Below are positions 1 through 9,716 of a stretch of 55,651 nucleotides of DNA, piece after piece. The notes beneath the pieces are model-generated. The model did no database searches. It was not told the origin of the DNA and was given only the letters and a program-made list of their open reading frames with translations. The translations under genes were made by a program, and so were the position numbers. The stretch is taken from positions 1-55,651 of the forward strand of contig VGHX01000008.1 in assembly GCA_016868055.1 (NCBI GenBank), given 5' to 3'. This stretch comes from Betaproteobacteria bacterium (GTDB lineage Bacteria > Pseudomonadota > Gammaproteobacteria > Burkholderiales > Burkholderiaceae_D). The stretch's first letter is position 1, and each line of letters starts with the position of its first letter.

Positions 1-1
1 G

Positions 2-154
2 ATTCTGAATCCGAATGTGCGAATCATGTTCAACTATGCGCAAACCAAGTTTGGTTATTCATTCTTGCCGGTTGATATTGGCACACCCTCAGCACCTGCC
101 AAGCGCGCCGACGAGTCGCATGCGTTCATGATTCGCTCGCAGTTTAATTTCTAA
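2..154 (+). CDS. C-terminal end of an outer-membrane porin, probably phosphate-selective porin O/P family (5' end outside window)
   Basis: An open frame enters from the left edge and ends at TAA 152-154, giving about 50 residues. The tail reads like the last strands of an OprP/OprO-type porin: it has alternating polar and hydrophobic residues (ILNPNVRIMFNYAQTKFGY) and ends in FMIRSQFNF. A C-terminal phenylalanine is the usual signal for BAM-dependent outer-membrane insertion. Only the tail is visible, so the phosphate-selective assignment rests on resemblance to the family's closing strands. A strong intrinsic terminator follows 27 bases downstream. Confidence 0.6.
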   Translation: MLNPNVRIMFNYAQTKFGYSFLPVDIGTPSAPAKRADESHAFMIRSQFNF

Positions 155-180
155 TCGGGCTAATCGGTTCGTTTTTCGGA

Positions 181-206
181 ACGCCCCTTCGGGGGCGTTT
201 TCTTTT
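181..206 (+). terminator. Intrinsic terminator of the porin gene
   Basis: A perfect 7-bp stem (ACGCCCC / GGGGCGT) with a TTCG tetraloop is followed by TTTTCTTTT. It lies just after the porin stop and before the patatin-like gene, so it separates the two transcripts. Confidence 0.9.
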
Positions 207-287
207 GATCGCGAGGTAAAAAACACGTCGGTTGCTAAACATCGGGTTCTATTCGATAGAATGACGGGTCAATACGAGAGGTTATCT

Positions 288-1334
288 ATGCGCGTGTTTT
301 TCACCCTTCCACTGTTGGTGGTCGTTCTTGCGGCTTGCCAAACGGTGCCAACATCGAAACCGACAACGCAGTCATCGACAGTTACCCAGAATTCCTCGAC
401 ATCGCAAGCCGCAACTACAACGAGCACGACTGGCCAGGATGAAACCGCGACGCCACCAACGGCAGAGGATTCCACCACACCAGAATCACCCCCAGCCGTG
501 ACACCGGCGCCGGTGCAAGCAGCACCTTTGCCTGCGCGGCGCAAGGTCAAAGTGGGTTTGGCGCTCGGCGGCGGGGCTGCCCGCGGTTTTGCCCATATTG
601 GTGTCATCAAGGCGCTCGAGGCAAATGGCATCATGCCTGATCTGGTCGTGGGTACCAGCGCTGGCAGCTTGGTGGGTGCGTTGTATGCAGCCGGCAATAA
701 CGGGCCTGCATTGCAGAAAATGGCGATTGATATGGAAGAGGGCGCAATTTCTGATTGGTCTGTCCCATTCTTTTCGGGCCCGACCGGAGTACTGAAAGGT
801 GAGGGTTTACAAGACTACGTTAACCGCGCGGTTCGAGGGCAGCCGATTGAAAAACTCAAACTGCCCTTCGGTGCGGTCGCGACTGATTTGAAAAGCGGTC
901 AGCCGATTTTGTTCAGGCGCGGGAATACCGGCGCTGCGGTGCGCGCATCCTCATCAGTGCCCGGCGTTTTCAAGCCGGTACGCATCGGCACGATCGATTA
1001 CGTTGATGGCGGTTTGGTATCGCCAGTGCCGGCAAGTTTTGCCAGAAAAATGGGTGCAGATTTTGTGATTGCCGTGAATATTTCCGCACAGCCAGAGGCA
1101 CAGCCGTCAACCGGTGCATTTGAAATACTGCTGCAAACTTTCGCGATTATGGGGCAGAGCCTGAACCAGTACGAGTTGCAGCAAGCGGATATTGTGATTC
1201 GCCCTGAGCTAGCGAATATGAAGGGGAGTGATTTTCAGAGCCGGGGTAAGGCGATCACAGCCGGGGAGCGCGCAGCAGTCGCCGCCATCCCAGAACTACG
1301 CAAACGTCTTCAAATCAAGCAGCAAGCGCAGTAG
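288..1334 (+). CDS. Patatin-like phospholipase, RssA/YlbK-type lipoprotein
   Basis: Predicted serine acyl hydrolase anchored as a lipoprotein. I chose ATG 288 rather than the in-frame ATG 261. It has GAGAGG just upstream and gives a clean lipoprotein signal peptide ending in the lipobox VLAAC (Cys17). A Thr/Ser/Pro-rich linker of roughly 70 residues follows. The patatin domain then begins, with the glycine-rich oxyanion loop (GGGAARG), the nucleophile elbow GTSAGS (Ser124) and the DGG motif (Asp240) completing the Ser-Asp dyad. Length is 348 residues. Family members act on phospholipids or acyl esters; the substrate cannot be read from sequence. The gene converges on the NlpC/P60 gene with only six bases between stops. 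Confidence 0.85.
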   Translation: MRVFFTLPLLVVVLAACQTVPTSKPTTQSSTVTQNSSTSQAATTTSTTGQDETATPPTAEDSTTPESPPAVTPAPVQAAPLPARRKVKVGLALGGGAARGFAHIGVIKALEANGIMPDLVVGTSAGSLVGALYAAGNNGPALQKMAIDMEEGAISDWSVPFFSGPTGVLKGEGLQDYVNRAVRGQPIEKLKLPFGAVATDLKSGQPILFRRGNTGAAVRASSSVPGVFKPVRIGTIDYVDGGLVSPVPASFARKMGADFVIAVNISAQPEAQPSTGAFEILLQTFAIMGQSLNQYELQQADIVIRPELANMKGSDFQSRGKAITAGERAAVAAIPELRKRLQIKQQAQ

Positions 1335-1340
1335 AAAAAG

Positions 1341-1874
1341 CTAGCGACGGTTAGCTTCTGTGTTTTCAGCACCGAGCACCCGGCGCGCGCCATTGAAACG
1401 CGCCTTCCAGTAGCTTAAATCCATGCTCTCGATCCGAACGGCACTGCCTGGTGTTGGTGCGTGAATGAACTTGTTATCGCCGAGGTAAATCCCGACATGA
1501 GAAAAAGTATGGCGCAGGGTATTAAAAAACACCAGATCGCCGGGTTGTAGGTCTGTCTTGTCGACTTGCTCGCCGACGCGACTCATTTCAACCGATGTGC
1601 GCGGCAGATCAATGTTATTGGTTTGCTTGAACACGTAACGCACCAAACCGCTGCAATCCAAACCGTGCTCAGGTGAGTTACCGCCACGGCGGTAGTGGAT
1701 TCCAACCAGCGACATCGCTTCAATCGCAAGGCTGGCCGCGCGGTCGGTAAAGCTGCTGATACGCTGCAAAACACCAGAGGAATCAATGGCATCCTGCTCG
1801 GCAGCTCGGGCGCTTGAGGCAGCGAGTGCCATGGCAAGCAGTACGGGTAGTGTGATTGTTCTGAGTGCGCTCAT
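1341..1874 (-). CDS. NlpC/P60 (C40) peptidoglycan hydrolase, exported
   Basis: Predicted periplasmic cysteine peptidase that cuts peptide stems of peptidoglycan. The N-terminus is a Sec signal peptide (hydrophobic VLLAMALAASSARA). The C40 domain covers about residues 45-165. The catalytic cysteine sits in GLDCSGLVRY (Cys74), the histidine in SHVGIYLG (His126), and the third polar residue is probably His138 in FIHAP. PGDLVFF is the other family signature. Length (177 residues) is normal for a single-domain C40 enzyme of the Spr/NlpC kind with no extra binding domain. It may be its own transcription unit, since the neighbours on both sides run the other way. Confidence 0.88.
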   Translation of the reverse strand: MSALRTITLPVLLAMALAASSARAAEQDAIDSSGVLQRISSFTDRAASLAIEAMSLVGIHYRRGGNSPEHGLDCSGLVRYVFKQTNNIDLPRTSVEMSRVGEQVDKTDLQPGDLVFFNTLRHTFSHVGIYLGDNKFIHAPTPGSAVRIESMDLSYWKARFNGARRVLGAENTEANRR

Positions 1875-2114
1875 TCAGTTAGCGGTAGTCGCAAGTTGCA
1901 AAAAAATGCACCAAGCCTTTTCAAAACCTCCACAAATTTACGCGATTCAACCCCAACTTGTCAAAGTTTCACGCGCACTTAGTACATTGTCGAATAAAAA
2001 ACGATCAAATCATTGATTGGTTTTGCATGAAAATCCGGCGTTACGCTGCTTACCTTTTGTCAATCCGTCTTATCGTACAATCCACCACTTTTTATGAAGG
2101 AAAGGAAGTACAGC

Positions 2115-2522
2115 ATGCGAACCAAACCTGCGCTAATACTCGACGACGTCAAGAAAATTGCGGCAGCAGCAGAGGCTGAGGCTGTGGCGCATAAATGGGC
2201 GGTATCGATTGCGATTGTGGACGATGGTGGTCACTTACTGTGGTTACAAAGGCTTGATGGCGCTCCAGCAACGTCGGCAATGATAGGGCCAGCCAAAGCC
2301 CACACCGCTGCGCTGGGTCAGCGTGAGACCAAGGTCTATGAAGACGTGATCAACAATGGTCGGTATTCTTTTCTCTCGGCCCCGGGCATCAATGGCATGC
2401 TCGAGGGTGGCGTGCCTATTATGGTCGGCGGCGAGTGTGTCGGCGCTGTGGGCGTGTCGGGCGTGAAGTCCAATGAGGATGCGCAAATCGCCAGGGCCGG
2501 CATCGCAGCGCTTGGTCTTTAA
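2115..2522 (+). CDS. GlcG/HbpS family haem-binding-like protein
   Basis: Small soluble protein of the GlcG/HbpS fold (135 residues from ATG 2115). An in-frame ATG at 2094 exists, but AAGGAAAGGAAG at 2099-2108 is well placed for 2115. The family signature is clear in the second half: a PGINGMLEGGVPI segment, then VGAVGVSGVKSNEDAQIA. Members include the GlcG protein of glycolate loci and the haem-responsive HbpS. No single biochemical role is established for most of them. It is separated from carA by a promoter region, so it is not part of that operon. Function here is unknown beyond the fold. Confidence 0.8.
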   Translation: MRTKPALILDDVKKIAAAAEAEAVAHKWAVSIAIVDDGGHLLWLQRLDGAPATSAMIGPAKAHTAALGQRETKVYEDVINNGRYSFLSAPGINGMLEGGVPIMVGGECVGAVGVSGVKSNEDAQIARAGIAALGL

Positions 2523-2566
2523 GAGTCTGTTTCAGTGGTTTGACGGCAGGCTTTGGCTTTTGACCA

Positions 2567-2595
2567 TTGGCAGCGGGTTGCCGTCACGATATAAT
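2567..2595 (+). promoter_or_regulatory. Probable sigma-70 promoter of carAB
   Basis: A -35 hexamer TTGGCA (2567-2572) and a perfect -10 TATAAT (2590-2595) are separated by exactly 17 bases. Transcription would start near 2602, giving a carA leader of about 130 nucleotides. I see no clear attenuator in that leader. Confidence 0.72.
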
Positions 2596-2734
2596 TCGAG
2601 GGTTTAACCATTGAACCCGCCTACGGCACCCAATCACTCTTTCTTGTCGCGCAGTTTGCGGATTCGTCACGCCCAACGAGGGCGCGCGCCGTGATTGCCG
2701 GCAGCCCGTGCGGCGGTAACCACAGGAGTTATCT

Positions 2735-3889
2735 TTGCCGCCATTCTTTACGGCCAACCGCACCCCGGCCATTCTCGCACTCGCAGATGGCACAATTTTC
2801 AAGGGTTTTTCCATAGGCGCTGATGGCCACACCAGTGGCGAGGTGGTTTTCAATACGGCAATGACGGGTTATCAGGAAATCCTGACTGATCCAAGCTATT
2901 CCCGCCAAATTGTCACGCTCACGTATCCCCATATCGGCAACACCGGCGTCAACCCGGAAGATGTCGAATCAGACAAAATCCAAGCCGCGGGTTTGATTAT
3001 TCGTGATCTGCCGATTCAAGTATCGAATTTCCGTGCCACGCAAAGCCTGCCCGATTATCTGAAGGCAGAAGGCATCGTTGCGATCGCGGGCATTGACACG
3101 CGTCAGCTGACACGAATTTTGCGTGAAAAAGGCGCGCAAAACGGCGCCATCGTCGCGGGCGCTAACCTGAAAGAATCTCACGCGCTCGACCATGCGCGCG
3201 CATTCCCCGGTTTAACCGGTATGGACTTGGCGAAAGTAGTGTCAACCAAGACGCGTTACGAGTGGACGCGCACTGAGTGGGCCCTCGGCAGTGGTTATGG
3301 GGCGCTGACCATTCCAAAATTTCATGTGGTCGCATTTGATTTCGGCGTGAAGTACAACATTTTGCGTATGCTTGCCGCGCGCGGTTGCAGAGTGACCGTG
3401 CTGCCGGCGCAATCGAGCGCGGCAGAGGCGATGGCGCTAGCACCGGATGGCGTGTTTCTGTCGAATGGCCCAGGTGATCCGCAGCCGTGTGACTATGCGA
3501 TTAACGCAGCGCGTGAAATCATCGAGCGTGGCATTCCTACTTTCGGCATTTGTCTTGGCCATCAGATCATGGCGCTGGCCTCTGGCGCAAAGACAGTCAA
3601 GATGAAATTCGGTCACCATGGCGCCAATCACCCGGTGCAGGACCTCGATACCAAGCAAGTAATGATCACGTCGCAAAACCATGGGTTCGCCGTTGATGTA
3701 ACAACTCTGCCCGGGAATTGCCGCGTAACCCATGTATCGCTGTTCGACGGTTCGCTGCAAGGCTTTGAGCGCACTGATCAACCCGCGTTCTGTTTCCAGG
3801 GACACCCCGAAGCATCACCGGGCCCGCATGATATTGCGTCTTTGTTCGATCGCTTTGTCGCCATGATGGAGAAACGTCAGCATGCCTAA
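2735..3889 (+). CDS. carA: Carbamoyl-phosphate synthase, small (glutaminase) subunit
   Basis: Class I glutamine amidotransferase subunit that releases ammonia from glutamine for carbamoyl phosphate synthesis, feeding arginine and pyrimidines. The start is TTG at 2735, with AGGAG six bases upstream; no better ATG is available. The N-terminal CPSase_sm_chain domain (about residues 8-135) carries DPSYSRQIV, and the amidotransferase domain (about 195-380) has the nucleophile in GICLGHQ (Cys273) and His357/Glu359 in [11 protein letters not shown]. Length of 384 is normal. The last codons overlap the start of carB by eight bases, which indicates translational coupling. Confidence 0.97.
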   Translation: MPPFFTANRTPAILALADGTIFKGFSIGADGHTSGEVVFNTAMTGYQEILTDPSYSRQIVTLTYPHIGNTGVNPEDVESDKIQAAGLIIRDLPIQVSNFRATQSLPDYLKAEGIVAIAGIDTRQLTRILREKGAQNGAIVAGANLKESHALDHARAFPGLTGMDLAKVVSTKTRYEWTRTEWALGSGYGALTIPKFHVVAFDFGVKYNILRMLAARGCRVTVLPAQSSAAEAMALAPDGVFLSNGPGDPQPCDYAINAAREIIERGIPTFGICLGHQIMALASGAKTVKMKFGHHGANHPVQDLDTKQVMITSQNHGFAVDVTTLPGNCRVTHVSLFDGSLQGFERTDQPAFCFQGHPEASPGPHDIASLFDRFVAMMEKRQHA

Positions 3890-6800
3890 GCGTAACGACA
3901 TACAAAGCATCCTGATTATCGGTGCGGGTCCTATCATCATTGGTCAGGCGTGCGAGTTTGATTATTCCGGCGCACAAGCCTGCAAGGCATTGCGCGAAGA
4001 GGGTTACAAAGTTATTCTGGTTAACAGTAATCCGGCGACCATCATGACGGACCCCGAGATGGCGGATGTCACCTACATCGAACCGATTACCTGGCAGGTG
4101 GTCGAGCGCATCATCGACAAAGAAAAACCGAATGCGATTCTGCCGACGATGGGCGGCCAAACCGCACTGAACTGCGCGCTCGATCTCTGGCGTCATGGGG
4201 TACTCGACAAATATAACGTTGAGTTAATTGGCGCAACGCCCGAGGCGATTGATAAAGCAGAGGACCGTCAGAAATTCAAAGAGGCGATGACCAAGATCGG
4301 TTTGGGCTCTGCGCGTTCCGGCATCGCGCACTCAATGGATGAGGCATGGGCAGTGCAGAAAGAAGTCGGCTTCCCGACAATTATTCGTCCCTCATTCACG
4401 ATGGGCGGCACCGGCGGCGGCATTGCGTACAACGCCGAAGAATTTGAAACCATCTGCAAGCGCGGCCTGGAAGCATCGCCGACGAATGAGTTGTTGATTG
4501 AAGAGTCGCTGCTCGGTTGGAAAGAATTCGAGATGGAGGTGGTGCGCGACCGCAATGACAACTGCATCATTGTCTGTTCGATCGAAAACCTCGACCCGAT
4601 GGGCGTGCATACCGGTGACTCGATTACCGTGGCACCCGCCCAAACCCTGACCGATAAGGAATACCAGATCATGCGTAACGCCTCGCTGGCGGTGCTGCGT
4701 GAGATTGGTGTGGATACCGGCGGCTCGAATGTGCAGTTTGCGGTGAATCCGAAAGACGGTCGCATGATCGTGATCGAGATGAACCCGCGTGTGTCGCGCT
4801 CATCGGCACTCGCATCCAAGGCAACGGGTTTTCCGATTGCGAAGGTTGCTGCCAAACTGGCGGTGGGCTTCACGCTGGATGAGCTGCGTAACGACATTAC
4901 CGGCGGTGCGACGCCTACATCGTTCGAGCCATCGATTGATTATGTCGTGACCAAGGTCCCGCGCTTCGCCTTCGAGAAATTTCCGCAGGCAGATAGCCAT
5001 CTCACCACGCAGATGAAATCTGTAGGTGAGGTAATGGCGATTGGCCGCACCTTCCAAGAGTCGTTTCAAAAAGCCCTGCGCGGACTGGAAGTCGGCGTCG
5101 ATGGCATGAATGAAAAGACCAAAGACCGCGAAGTATTGGAAGAAGAACTCGGCGAGCCGGGGCCGGAGCGTATATGGTACGTTGGTGATGCATTTGCGCA
5201 GGGCTTCAGCTTGGAAGAAGTGCAGCAACTGACCAAGATCGACCCGTGGTTTCTCGCGCACATTAAAGAGATCGTCGATATTGAATTGTGGCTGGAGACG
5301 CAAACCGTCAAAGTACTCGACAAAGACACTTTGTTTGCCTTGAAGCGTAAGGGCTTCTCCGATCGTCGTATCGCCAAGCTGCTGAAAATCGAAGACCGCG
5401 ACGTGCGCAAGCTGCGTCGCATGAATGGCGTGCGTCCGGTCTACAAGCGTGTGGATACCTGCGCCGGCGAGTTCGCTACCGGCACCGCCTATATGTATTC
5501 GACCTACGAAGAAGAGTGCGAGTCCAACCCGACCAACCGTCAAAAAATCATGGTGCTCGGCGGTGGCCCGAACCGTATCGGGCAGGGTATCGAGTTTGAT
5601 TACTGCTGCGTGCATGCGGCGTTCGCGATGCGCGAAGATGGTTACGAAACCATCATGGTCAACTGCAACCCCGAGACCGTATCCACCGATTACGATACCT
5701 CGGACCGTTTGTACTTCGAGCCACTAACGTTGGAAGATGTGCTCGAGATCGTCGACAAAGAGCGGCCTGTGGGTGTGATTGTGCAGTACGGTGGTCAGAC
5801 ACCGCTCAAGCTGGCACTAGATCTTGAAGCGAATGGTGTTCCTATCATCGGTACCTCGCCCGACATGATTGATGCTGCTGAAGATCGCGAGCGCTTCCAA
5901 AAGCTGCTACATGAGCTAGGGCTTCGGCAGCCACCGAACCGAACAGCGCGTAATGAAGAAGAGGCACTCGTGCTGGCGCAGGAGATCGGTTACCCGCTGG
6001 TGGTGCGTCCCTCTTATGTGTTGGGCGGTCGTGCGATGGAAATCGTGCACGAGCAGCGTGATCTTGAACGCTACATGCGTGAAGCAGTAAAAGTATCGAA
6101 TGATTCGCCGGTGCTACTGGATCGCTTCTTGAACGATGCGATTGAGGTTGATGTCGATTGCTTGTCGGATGGTGAGCGCACCTTCATTGGTGGCGTGATG
6201 GAGCATATCGAGCAAGCGGGTGTGCATTCGGGTGATTCAGCGTGCTCTCTACCTCCCTACTCGTTATCGTCTGAGACGATTGATGAGTTAAAGCGCCAGA
6301 CAGCGTTGATGGCACGTGGCTTGGGTGTCGTCGGTCTCATGAATGTGCAGTTCGCGATTCAGCAGCAAGAGATCGATGGCAAGTTGCAAGATATTGTTTA
6401 CGTGCTGGAGGTGAACCCGCGTGCCTCACGTACGGTGCCTTACGTATCCAAGGCCACTGGCTTGCAGCTGGCGAAGATAGCGGCACGTTGCATGGTGGGC
6501 AAGTCGCTCGCATCGCAGGGGATTGCTGATGAGGTGACGCCGGATTATTTCAGTGTCAAAGAAGCGGTGTTCCCGTTTGTGAAATTCCCGGGTGTCGACA
6601 CGATTCTCGGGCCCGAAATGAAGTCGACTGGCGAGGTGATGGGCGTTGGCAAAACCTTTGGTGAAGCTTTCGTCAAGTCACAGCTCGGTGCCGGGGTGAG
6701 ATTGCCGACGTCTGGTAAGGTTTCCTTGTCGGTGAAGAATAGCGACAAGCCGCGTGCTGTCGAGATTGCGCGCTCGCTGGTGGAGATCGGTTTCACGATT

Positions 6801-7115
6801 GTTGCGACCAAGGGTACGGCTGCCGCTATTGCCGCTGCTGGCATTGCTGTTCAAACCGTGAATAAAGTTGCTGAGGGTCGGCCGCATATTGTCGACATGA
6901 TCAAGAATAACGAGATTGCCTTGGTGATCAACACGGTGGAAGAAAAGCGAAATGCCATCAATGACTCGCGGACGATTCGCACGTCAGCGTTGGGTGCGCG
7001 TGTAACGACCTACACCACGATTGCGGGTGCTGAGGCAGCTGTCGCCGGGATGGCACACCTCAATGAGTTACATGTCTACGATCTGCAAGGCATGCACGCA
7101 TCGCTAATCGCTTAA
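3882..7115 (+). CDS. carB: Carbamoyl-phosphate synthase, large subunit
   Basis: Synthetase subunit of the CarAB complex. It uses two ATP, bicarbonate and ammonia to make carbamoyl phosphate in the cytoplasm. It shows the expected internal duplication: two ATP-grasp halves (about residues 1-400 and 555-935), each starting with a [15 protein letters not shown]-type or equivalent [19 protein letters not shown] motif, an oligomerisation segment between them, and a C-terminal MGS-like allosteric domain (about 940-1077). Length of 1077 residues matches the family. It is translationally coupled to carA. No intrinsic terminator follows immediately; the next one sits in front of greA. Confidence 0.98.
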   Translation: MPKRNDIQSILIIGAGPIIIGQACEFDYSGAQACKALREEGYKVILVNSNPATIMTDPEMADVTYIEPITWQVVERIIDKEKPNAILPTMGGQTALNCALDLWRHGVLDKYNVELIGATPEAIDKAEDRQKFKEAMTKIGLGSARSGIAHSMDEAWAVQKEVGFPTIIRPSFTMGGTGGGIAYNAEEFETICKRGLEASPTNELLIEESLLGWKEFEMEVVRDRNDNCIIVCSIENLDPMGVHTGDSITVAPAQTLTDKEYQIMRNASLAVLREIGVDTGGSNVQFAVNPKDGRMIVIEMNPRVSRSSALASKATGFPIAKVAAKLAVGFTLDELRNDITGGATPTSFEPSIDYVVTKVPRFAFEKFPQADSHLTTQMKSVGEVMAIGRTFQESFQKALRGLEVGVDGMNEKTKDREVLEEELGEPGPERIWYVGDAFAQGFSLEEVQQLTKIDPWFLAHIKEIVDIELWLETQTVKVLDKDTLFALKRKGFSDRRIAKLLKIEDRDVRKLRRMNGVRPVYKRVDTCAGEFATGTAYMYSTYEEECESNPTNRQKIMVLGGGPNRIGQGIEFDYCCVHAAFAMREDGYETIMVNCNPETVSTDYDTSDRLYFEPLTLEDVLEIVDKERPVGVIVQYGGQTPLKLALDLEANGVPIIGTSPDMIDAAEDRERFQKLLHELGLRQPPNRTARNEEEALVLAQEIGYPLVVRPSYVLGGRAMEIVHEQRDLERYMREAVKVSNDSPVLLDRFLNDAIEVDVDCLSDGERTFIGGVMEHIEQAGVHSGDSACSLPPYSLSSETIDELKRQTALMARGLGVVGLMNVQFAIQQQEIDGKLQDIVYVLEVNPRASRTVPYVSKATGLQLAKIAARCMVGKSLASQGIADEVTPDYFSVKEAVFPFVKFPGVDTILGPEMKSTGEVMGVGKTFGEAFVKSQLGAGVRLPTSGKVSLSVKNSDKPRAVEIARSLVEIGFTIVATKGTAAAIAAAGIAVQTVNKVAEGRPHIVDMIKNNEIALVINTVEEKRNAINDSRTIRTSALGARVTTYTTIAGAEAAVAGMAHLNELHVYDLQGMHASLIA

Positions 7116-7225
7116 CACGCGAGACACGTCTACGTTGGTCTGATAAAGCGGATCCTCTTCGGTGCGTCGGTCCGTGAGCCAGAAGTGATGTTGCGCGCTG
7201 TGTTTGCGGTAGGTAGTTAGGGTGT

Positions 7226-7257
7226 TTGTCACATGCCGCCCAAACACGTCATATAAT
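7226..7257 (+). promoter_or_regulatory. Candidate greA promoter with consensus -10
   Basis: A perfect TATAAT lies at 7252-7257. The best -35-like element is TTGTCA at 7226-7231, but it is 20 bases away, so the -35 match is weak. A start near 7264 would place a terminator hairpin at the beginning of the greA message. Confidence 0.5.
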
Positions 7258-7271
7258 TGCAAAAACTTGAC

Positions 7272-7307
7272 CAGAGGCTGCGTGTTCCGCAGCCTCTGTT
7301 CTTTTTT
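7272..7307 (+). terminator. Strong intrinsic terminator in the greA leader
   Basis: An 11-bp perfect stem (CAGAGGCTGCG / CGCAGCCTCTG) with a five-base loop is followed by TTCTTTTTT. It lies 157 bases after the carB stop and only about 37 bases before the greA ATG. It may end the carAB transcript, act as an attenuator of greA, or both. Confidence 0.9.
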
Positions 7308-7344
7308 ATTTGTGAGAAAAATTTTTAAATTTCTATAAACCACT

Positions 7345-7821
7345 ATGAACACCATTCCCCTCACCAAGGAAGGCGCGGAGATGTTGAAAGACGAATTGCA
7401 TCGTCTGAAAACCAAAGAGCGGCCAGCGGTCATCAGCGCGATCTCCGATGCGCGTGCCCAGGGCGACTTGTCTGAGAACGCCGAGTACGACGCTGCAAAG
7501 GAAAGGCAGAGTTTCATCGAAGGGCGTATCGCGGAATTGGAGGGCAAACTTTCGGCGGCGCAAATCATCGACCCAACGCTGATTGATGGCGACGGTCGCG
7601 TTGTATTTGCGGCGACGGTTACGCTGGAAGATCTGGAATCCGGTGACAAAGTAACCTACAAAATTGTTGGCGACGATGAGGCGGATATCAAACTCAAAAA
7701 AGTATCGATTAGTTCGCCGATTGCGCGCGCCTTGATCGGCAAGTACGCTGGCGACACCGTCGAGGTACAAACACCGGGCGGCACGCGTGAATATGAAATT
7801 CTCGAGGTTCAGTACATCTGA
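7345..7821 (+). CDS. greA: Transcript cleavage factor GreA
   Basis: Rescues backtracked RNA polymerase by stimulating cleavage of the nascent transcript. At 158 residues it has the full layout: an N-terminal antiparallel coiled coil (about 1-75) with the acidic tip region RAQGDLSENAEYDAAK, then the C-terminal FKBP-like domain (about 80-158) with SPIARALIGKYAGDTVEV. Its stop overlaps the ATG of the next gene (TGATG). No convincing Shine-Dalgarno is visible; the leader before the start is AT-rich. Confidence 0.97.
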   Translation: MNTIPLTKEGAEMLKDELHRLKTKERPAVISAISDARAQGDLSENAEYDAAKERQSFIEGRIAELEGKLSAAQIIDPTLIDGDGRVVFAATVTLEDLESGDKVTYKIVGDDEADIKLKKVSISSPIARALIGKYAGDTVEVQTPGGTREYEILEVQYI

Positions 7822-8279
7822 TGCAGTTATCCGCTCCGGTAACTACGCAGCTGCGCGTACTCATCGTGACCTTCTGGGTCGGCAGCATGTGGACCATTGG
7901 CTATCTGGTTGCGCCAACTTTGTTTGCGACGCTGCCAGAGCGCGCGCTGGCGGGCAGTATTGCGGGCAGTTTATTTCGGATCGAGGCGTGGGTATCAGTC
8001 GTCTGTGGTTTATTGCTGCTGGGCTTACTGGTTTGGGATCGTCACTTTGAACACCGCCGCTTTTGCTTGATCGCTGTATTGCTGATGCTGGCGTGCGTGT
8101 CTGTAGGCTATTTTGGTCTGCAGCCGTTCATGGCCGAGCTTCGTGAGGCTGCCGCGTTGAACGGTGGGGTGATGGATGATGCCAGCCGGTCACGTTTTGG
8201 CATGCTGCACGGCGTGGCCAGCCTTTTCTATTTATGCCAAAGTGTGATGGCGGTTGCGCTGGTATTGAAAATTCGCTGA
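7821..8279 (+). CDS. DUF4149 integral membrane protein
   Basis: Protein of 152 residues with about four hydrophobic helices (roughly residues 12-32, 45-75, 82-102 and 130-150). It starts with the ATG that overlaps the greA stop by one base, so it is co-translated with greA, an arrangement common in betaproteobacteria. The segment between helices 3 and 4 (LRE..LNGGVMDDASRSRFGMLHG) is the DUF4149 hallmark. The biochemical role of the family is not known. Confidence 0.8.
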   Translation: MQLSAPVTTQLRVLIVTFWVGSMWTIGYLVAPTLFATLPERALAGSIAGSLFRIEAWVSVVCGLLLLGLLVWDRHFEHRRFCLIAVLLMLACVSVGYFGLQPFMAELREAAALNGGVMDDASRSRFGMLHGVASLFYLCQSVMAVALVLKIR

Positions 8280-8296
8280 GCGTTGGGTCGGGCTTG

Positions 8297-8324
8297 CTGG
8301 ATCCCGGCGTAGGCCAGGATCCAG
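8297..8324. repeat. Dispersed palindromic repeat, single unit (copy 1)
   Basis: CTGGATCC and GGATCCAG form perfect 8-base arms around a 12-base centre that contains CGGCGTAGGCC. The core matches units at 35297-35435 and 48161-48241. It fills the gap between two convergent genes (DUF4149 and yhbY). Confidence 0.75.
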
Positions 8325-8339
8325 TTCTGATAGTTCGGT

Positions 8340-8804
8340 TTACCGTCCCAGTGCGTTTTTCTTGAGGCTCTTTTGCCGCGTCTTGGCCTTGCGCACATTG
8401 CCGCCGGCGGTCAGTCGCTCATTGCCCTTCAGCATGACCTTCTTAACCGTGGGCCGTTTCGTGACATGGGTTGTGACGATGGTGACTTCGCGCACACCCT
8501 TACCGCGCGTCGGGCTGGCGGCTTTGGGTTTGTCGACTCTAGGTCGATAGAGCACCAGCAGCTTGCCGATGTGCTGTACCGGCGCAGCACCGAGCTGTTC
8601 GCATAGCGTTTCATAGTAGGAGACGCGTGCCTCGCGGTCGTCGCCGAATACACGCACCTTGATCAAGCCATGTGCTTTGAGTGCGGTGTCGGCTTCTTTT
8701 ACCACTGCTGGCGTGAGACCGGATTCGCCGATCATGACGACCGGGCTCAGGCCGTGCGCTTGGGAGCGCAGTTCGCTGCGTTCGGCGGGAGTGAGATTAA
8801 GCAT
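8340..8804 (-). CDS. yhbY: YhbY family CRM-domain RNA-binding protein
   Basis: Associates with pre-50S ribosomal subunits in the characterised members. The CRM domain occupies about residues 1-97, with the GxxG-type loop region MIGESGLTPAVV and the KVRVFGDDRE segment. A basic tail of about 55 residues follows (rich in K, R and T), so the protein is longer than the roughly 97-residue Escherichia coli form. Extended basic tails are found in betaproteobacterial homologues. It is transcribed divergently from rlmE, with 100 bases between the starts. Confidence 0.88.
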   Translation of the reverse strand: MLNLTPAERSELRSQAHGLSPVVMIGESGLTPAVVKEADTALKAHGLIKVRVFGDDREARVSYYETLCEQLGAAPVQHIGKLLVLYRPRVDKPKAASPTRGKGVREVTIVTTHVTKRPTVKKVMLKGNERLTAGGNVRKAKTRQKSLKKNALGR

Positions 8805-8904
8805 GAATCGCCTTCAAATAGGCATATTCTATGCTGCTCTGGCGATAGGCCAGTGTTTCAATCAATTGCGTTACCGGCTTAGTGCAGATCGCGAGTGTGA
8901 GTGA

Positions 8905-9549
8905 ATGGTCAGGAAAAGCGTCAATAAGCAGTGGCTGCACGATCACATCAATGATCCCTATGTAAAGCTAGCGCAGAAGGAGGGCTATCGCGCTCGCGCG
9001 GCTTACAAGCTCAAGGAGATCGATGAGGCAGAGAAGCTGATTAAGCCCGGCCAAATCATTGTCGACCTTGGCTGTACACCCGGCAGCTGGGCACAGTACG
9101 CTCGTCGCAAATTGGCGGGCAAAGAGGGCGGCGGCATTCATGGCCGCATCATTGGCTTGGATATGTTGCCCATGGAGCCAATCGCCGATGTCGATTTTAT
9201 TCAGGGCGACTTTCGCGAGCAGGCGGTAGCCGGGCAGCTGGCCGAGTTGCTTGAGGGCCAAAAGCTCGATCTGGTGTTGTCAGATATGGCACCCAACCTG
9301 TCGGGTATTGCCGCTGCTGATGCCGCTCGGATCGAGGATATTGTCGATCTGGCTATCGAATTCGCCTGCCAGCACCTGAAACCTTCGGGCTGCCTACTCG
9401 TCAAATGTTTTAATGGCAGTGGCTATAACCAAATTCTTGGGCAATTTCGGCAAGTATTTCGCGTTGTCAGCCCCAAGAAGCCCAAGGCCAGTCGGGATAA
9501 GTCGTCTGAGTTGTTCTTGCTCGGTCGTGGCCTCAAGCCGGGGCCCTGA
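8905..9549 (+). CDS. rlmE: 23S rRNA (uridine-2552-2'-O)-methyltransferase RlmE
   Basis: Heat-shock-linked methyltransferase that modifies U2552 in the A loop of 23S rRNA, a late 50S assembly step. Its 214 residues show the Rossmann-like fold with the SAM-binding motif [12 protein letters not shown], an SDMAPNLSG motif carrying the catalytic Asp, and the C-terminal [13 protein letters not shown] block. The catalytic K-D-K set appears intact (Lys in SRAAYKL-type region, Asp in SDMAP, Lys in LLVKCF). The pairing with ftsH downstream is conserved in proteobacteria. Confidence 0.95.
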   Translation: MVRKSVNKQWLHDHINDPYVKLAQKEGYRARAAYKLKEIDEAEKLIKPGQIIVDLGCTPGSWAQYARRKLAGKEGGGIHGRIIGLDMLPMEPIADVDFIQGDFREQAVAGQLAELLEGQKLDLVLSDMAPNLSGIAAADAARIEDIVDLAIEFACQHLKPSGCLLVKCFNGSGYNQILGQFRQVFRVVSPKKPKASRDKSSELFLLGRGLKPGP

Positions 9550-9716
9550 ATAGGGTCTCACAGGAAGGGCTCATAGGAAGGGCTCTGGCAAGCAGAGGCA
9601 CCTTGAAAAACCAGGGGCTTAGCCCCATTTGGGCTGTGGCAAGGCCTGAATCTTGAGAGTAGAATCAGCGTTCGTGTCAGGTCGACCGTTTCGGCCGCTT
9701 TCCAGGAGCTCCCCGC

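Noticed and set aside
3666-4196. Long minus-strand frames over carA and carB (also 4268-4897 and 4800-5615)
   Set aside because: They lie antisense to strongly conserved coding sequence, have no recognisable domain and arise from codon bias in GC-rich genes.
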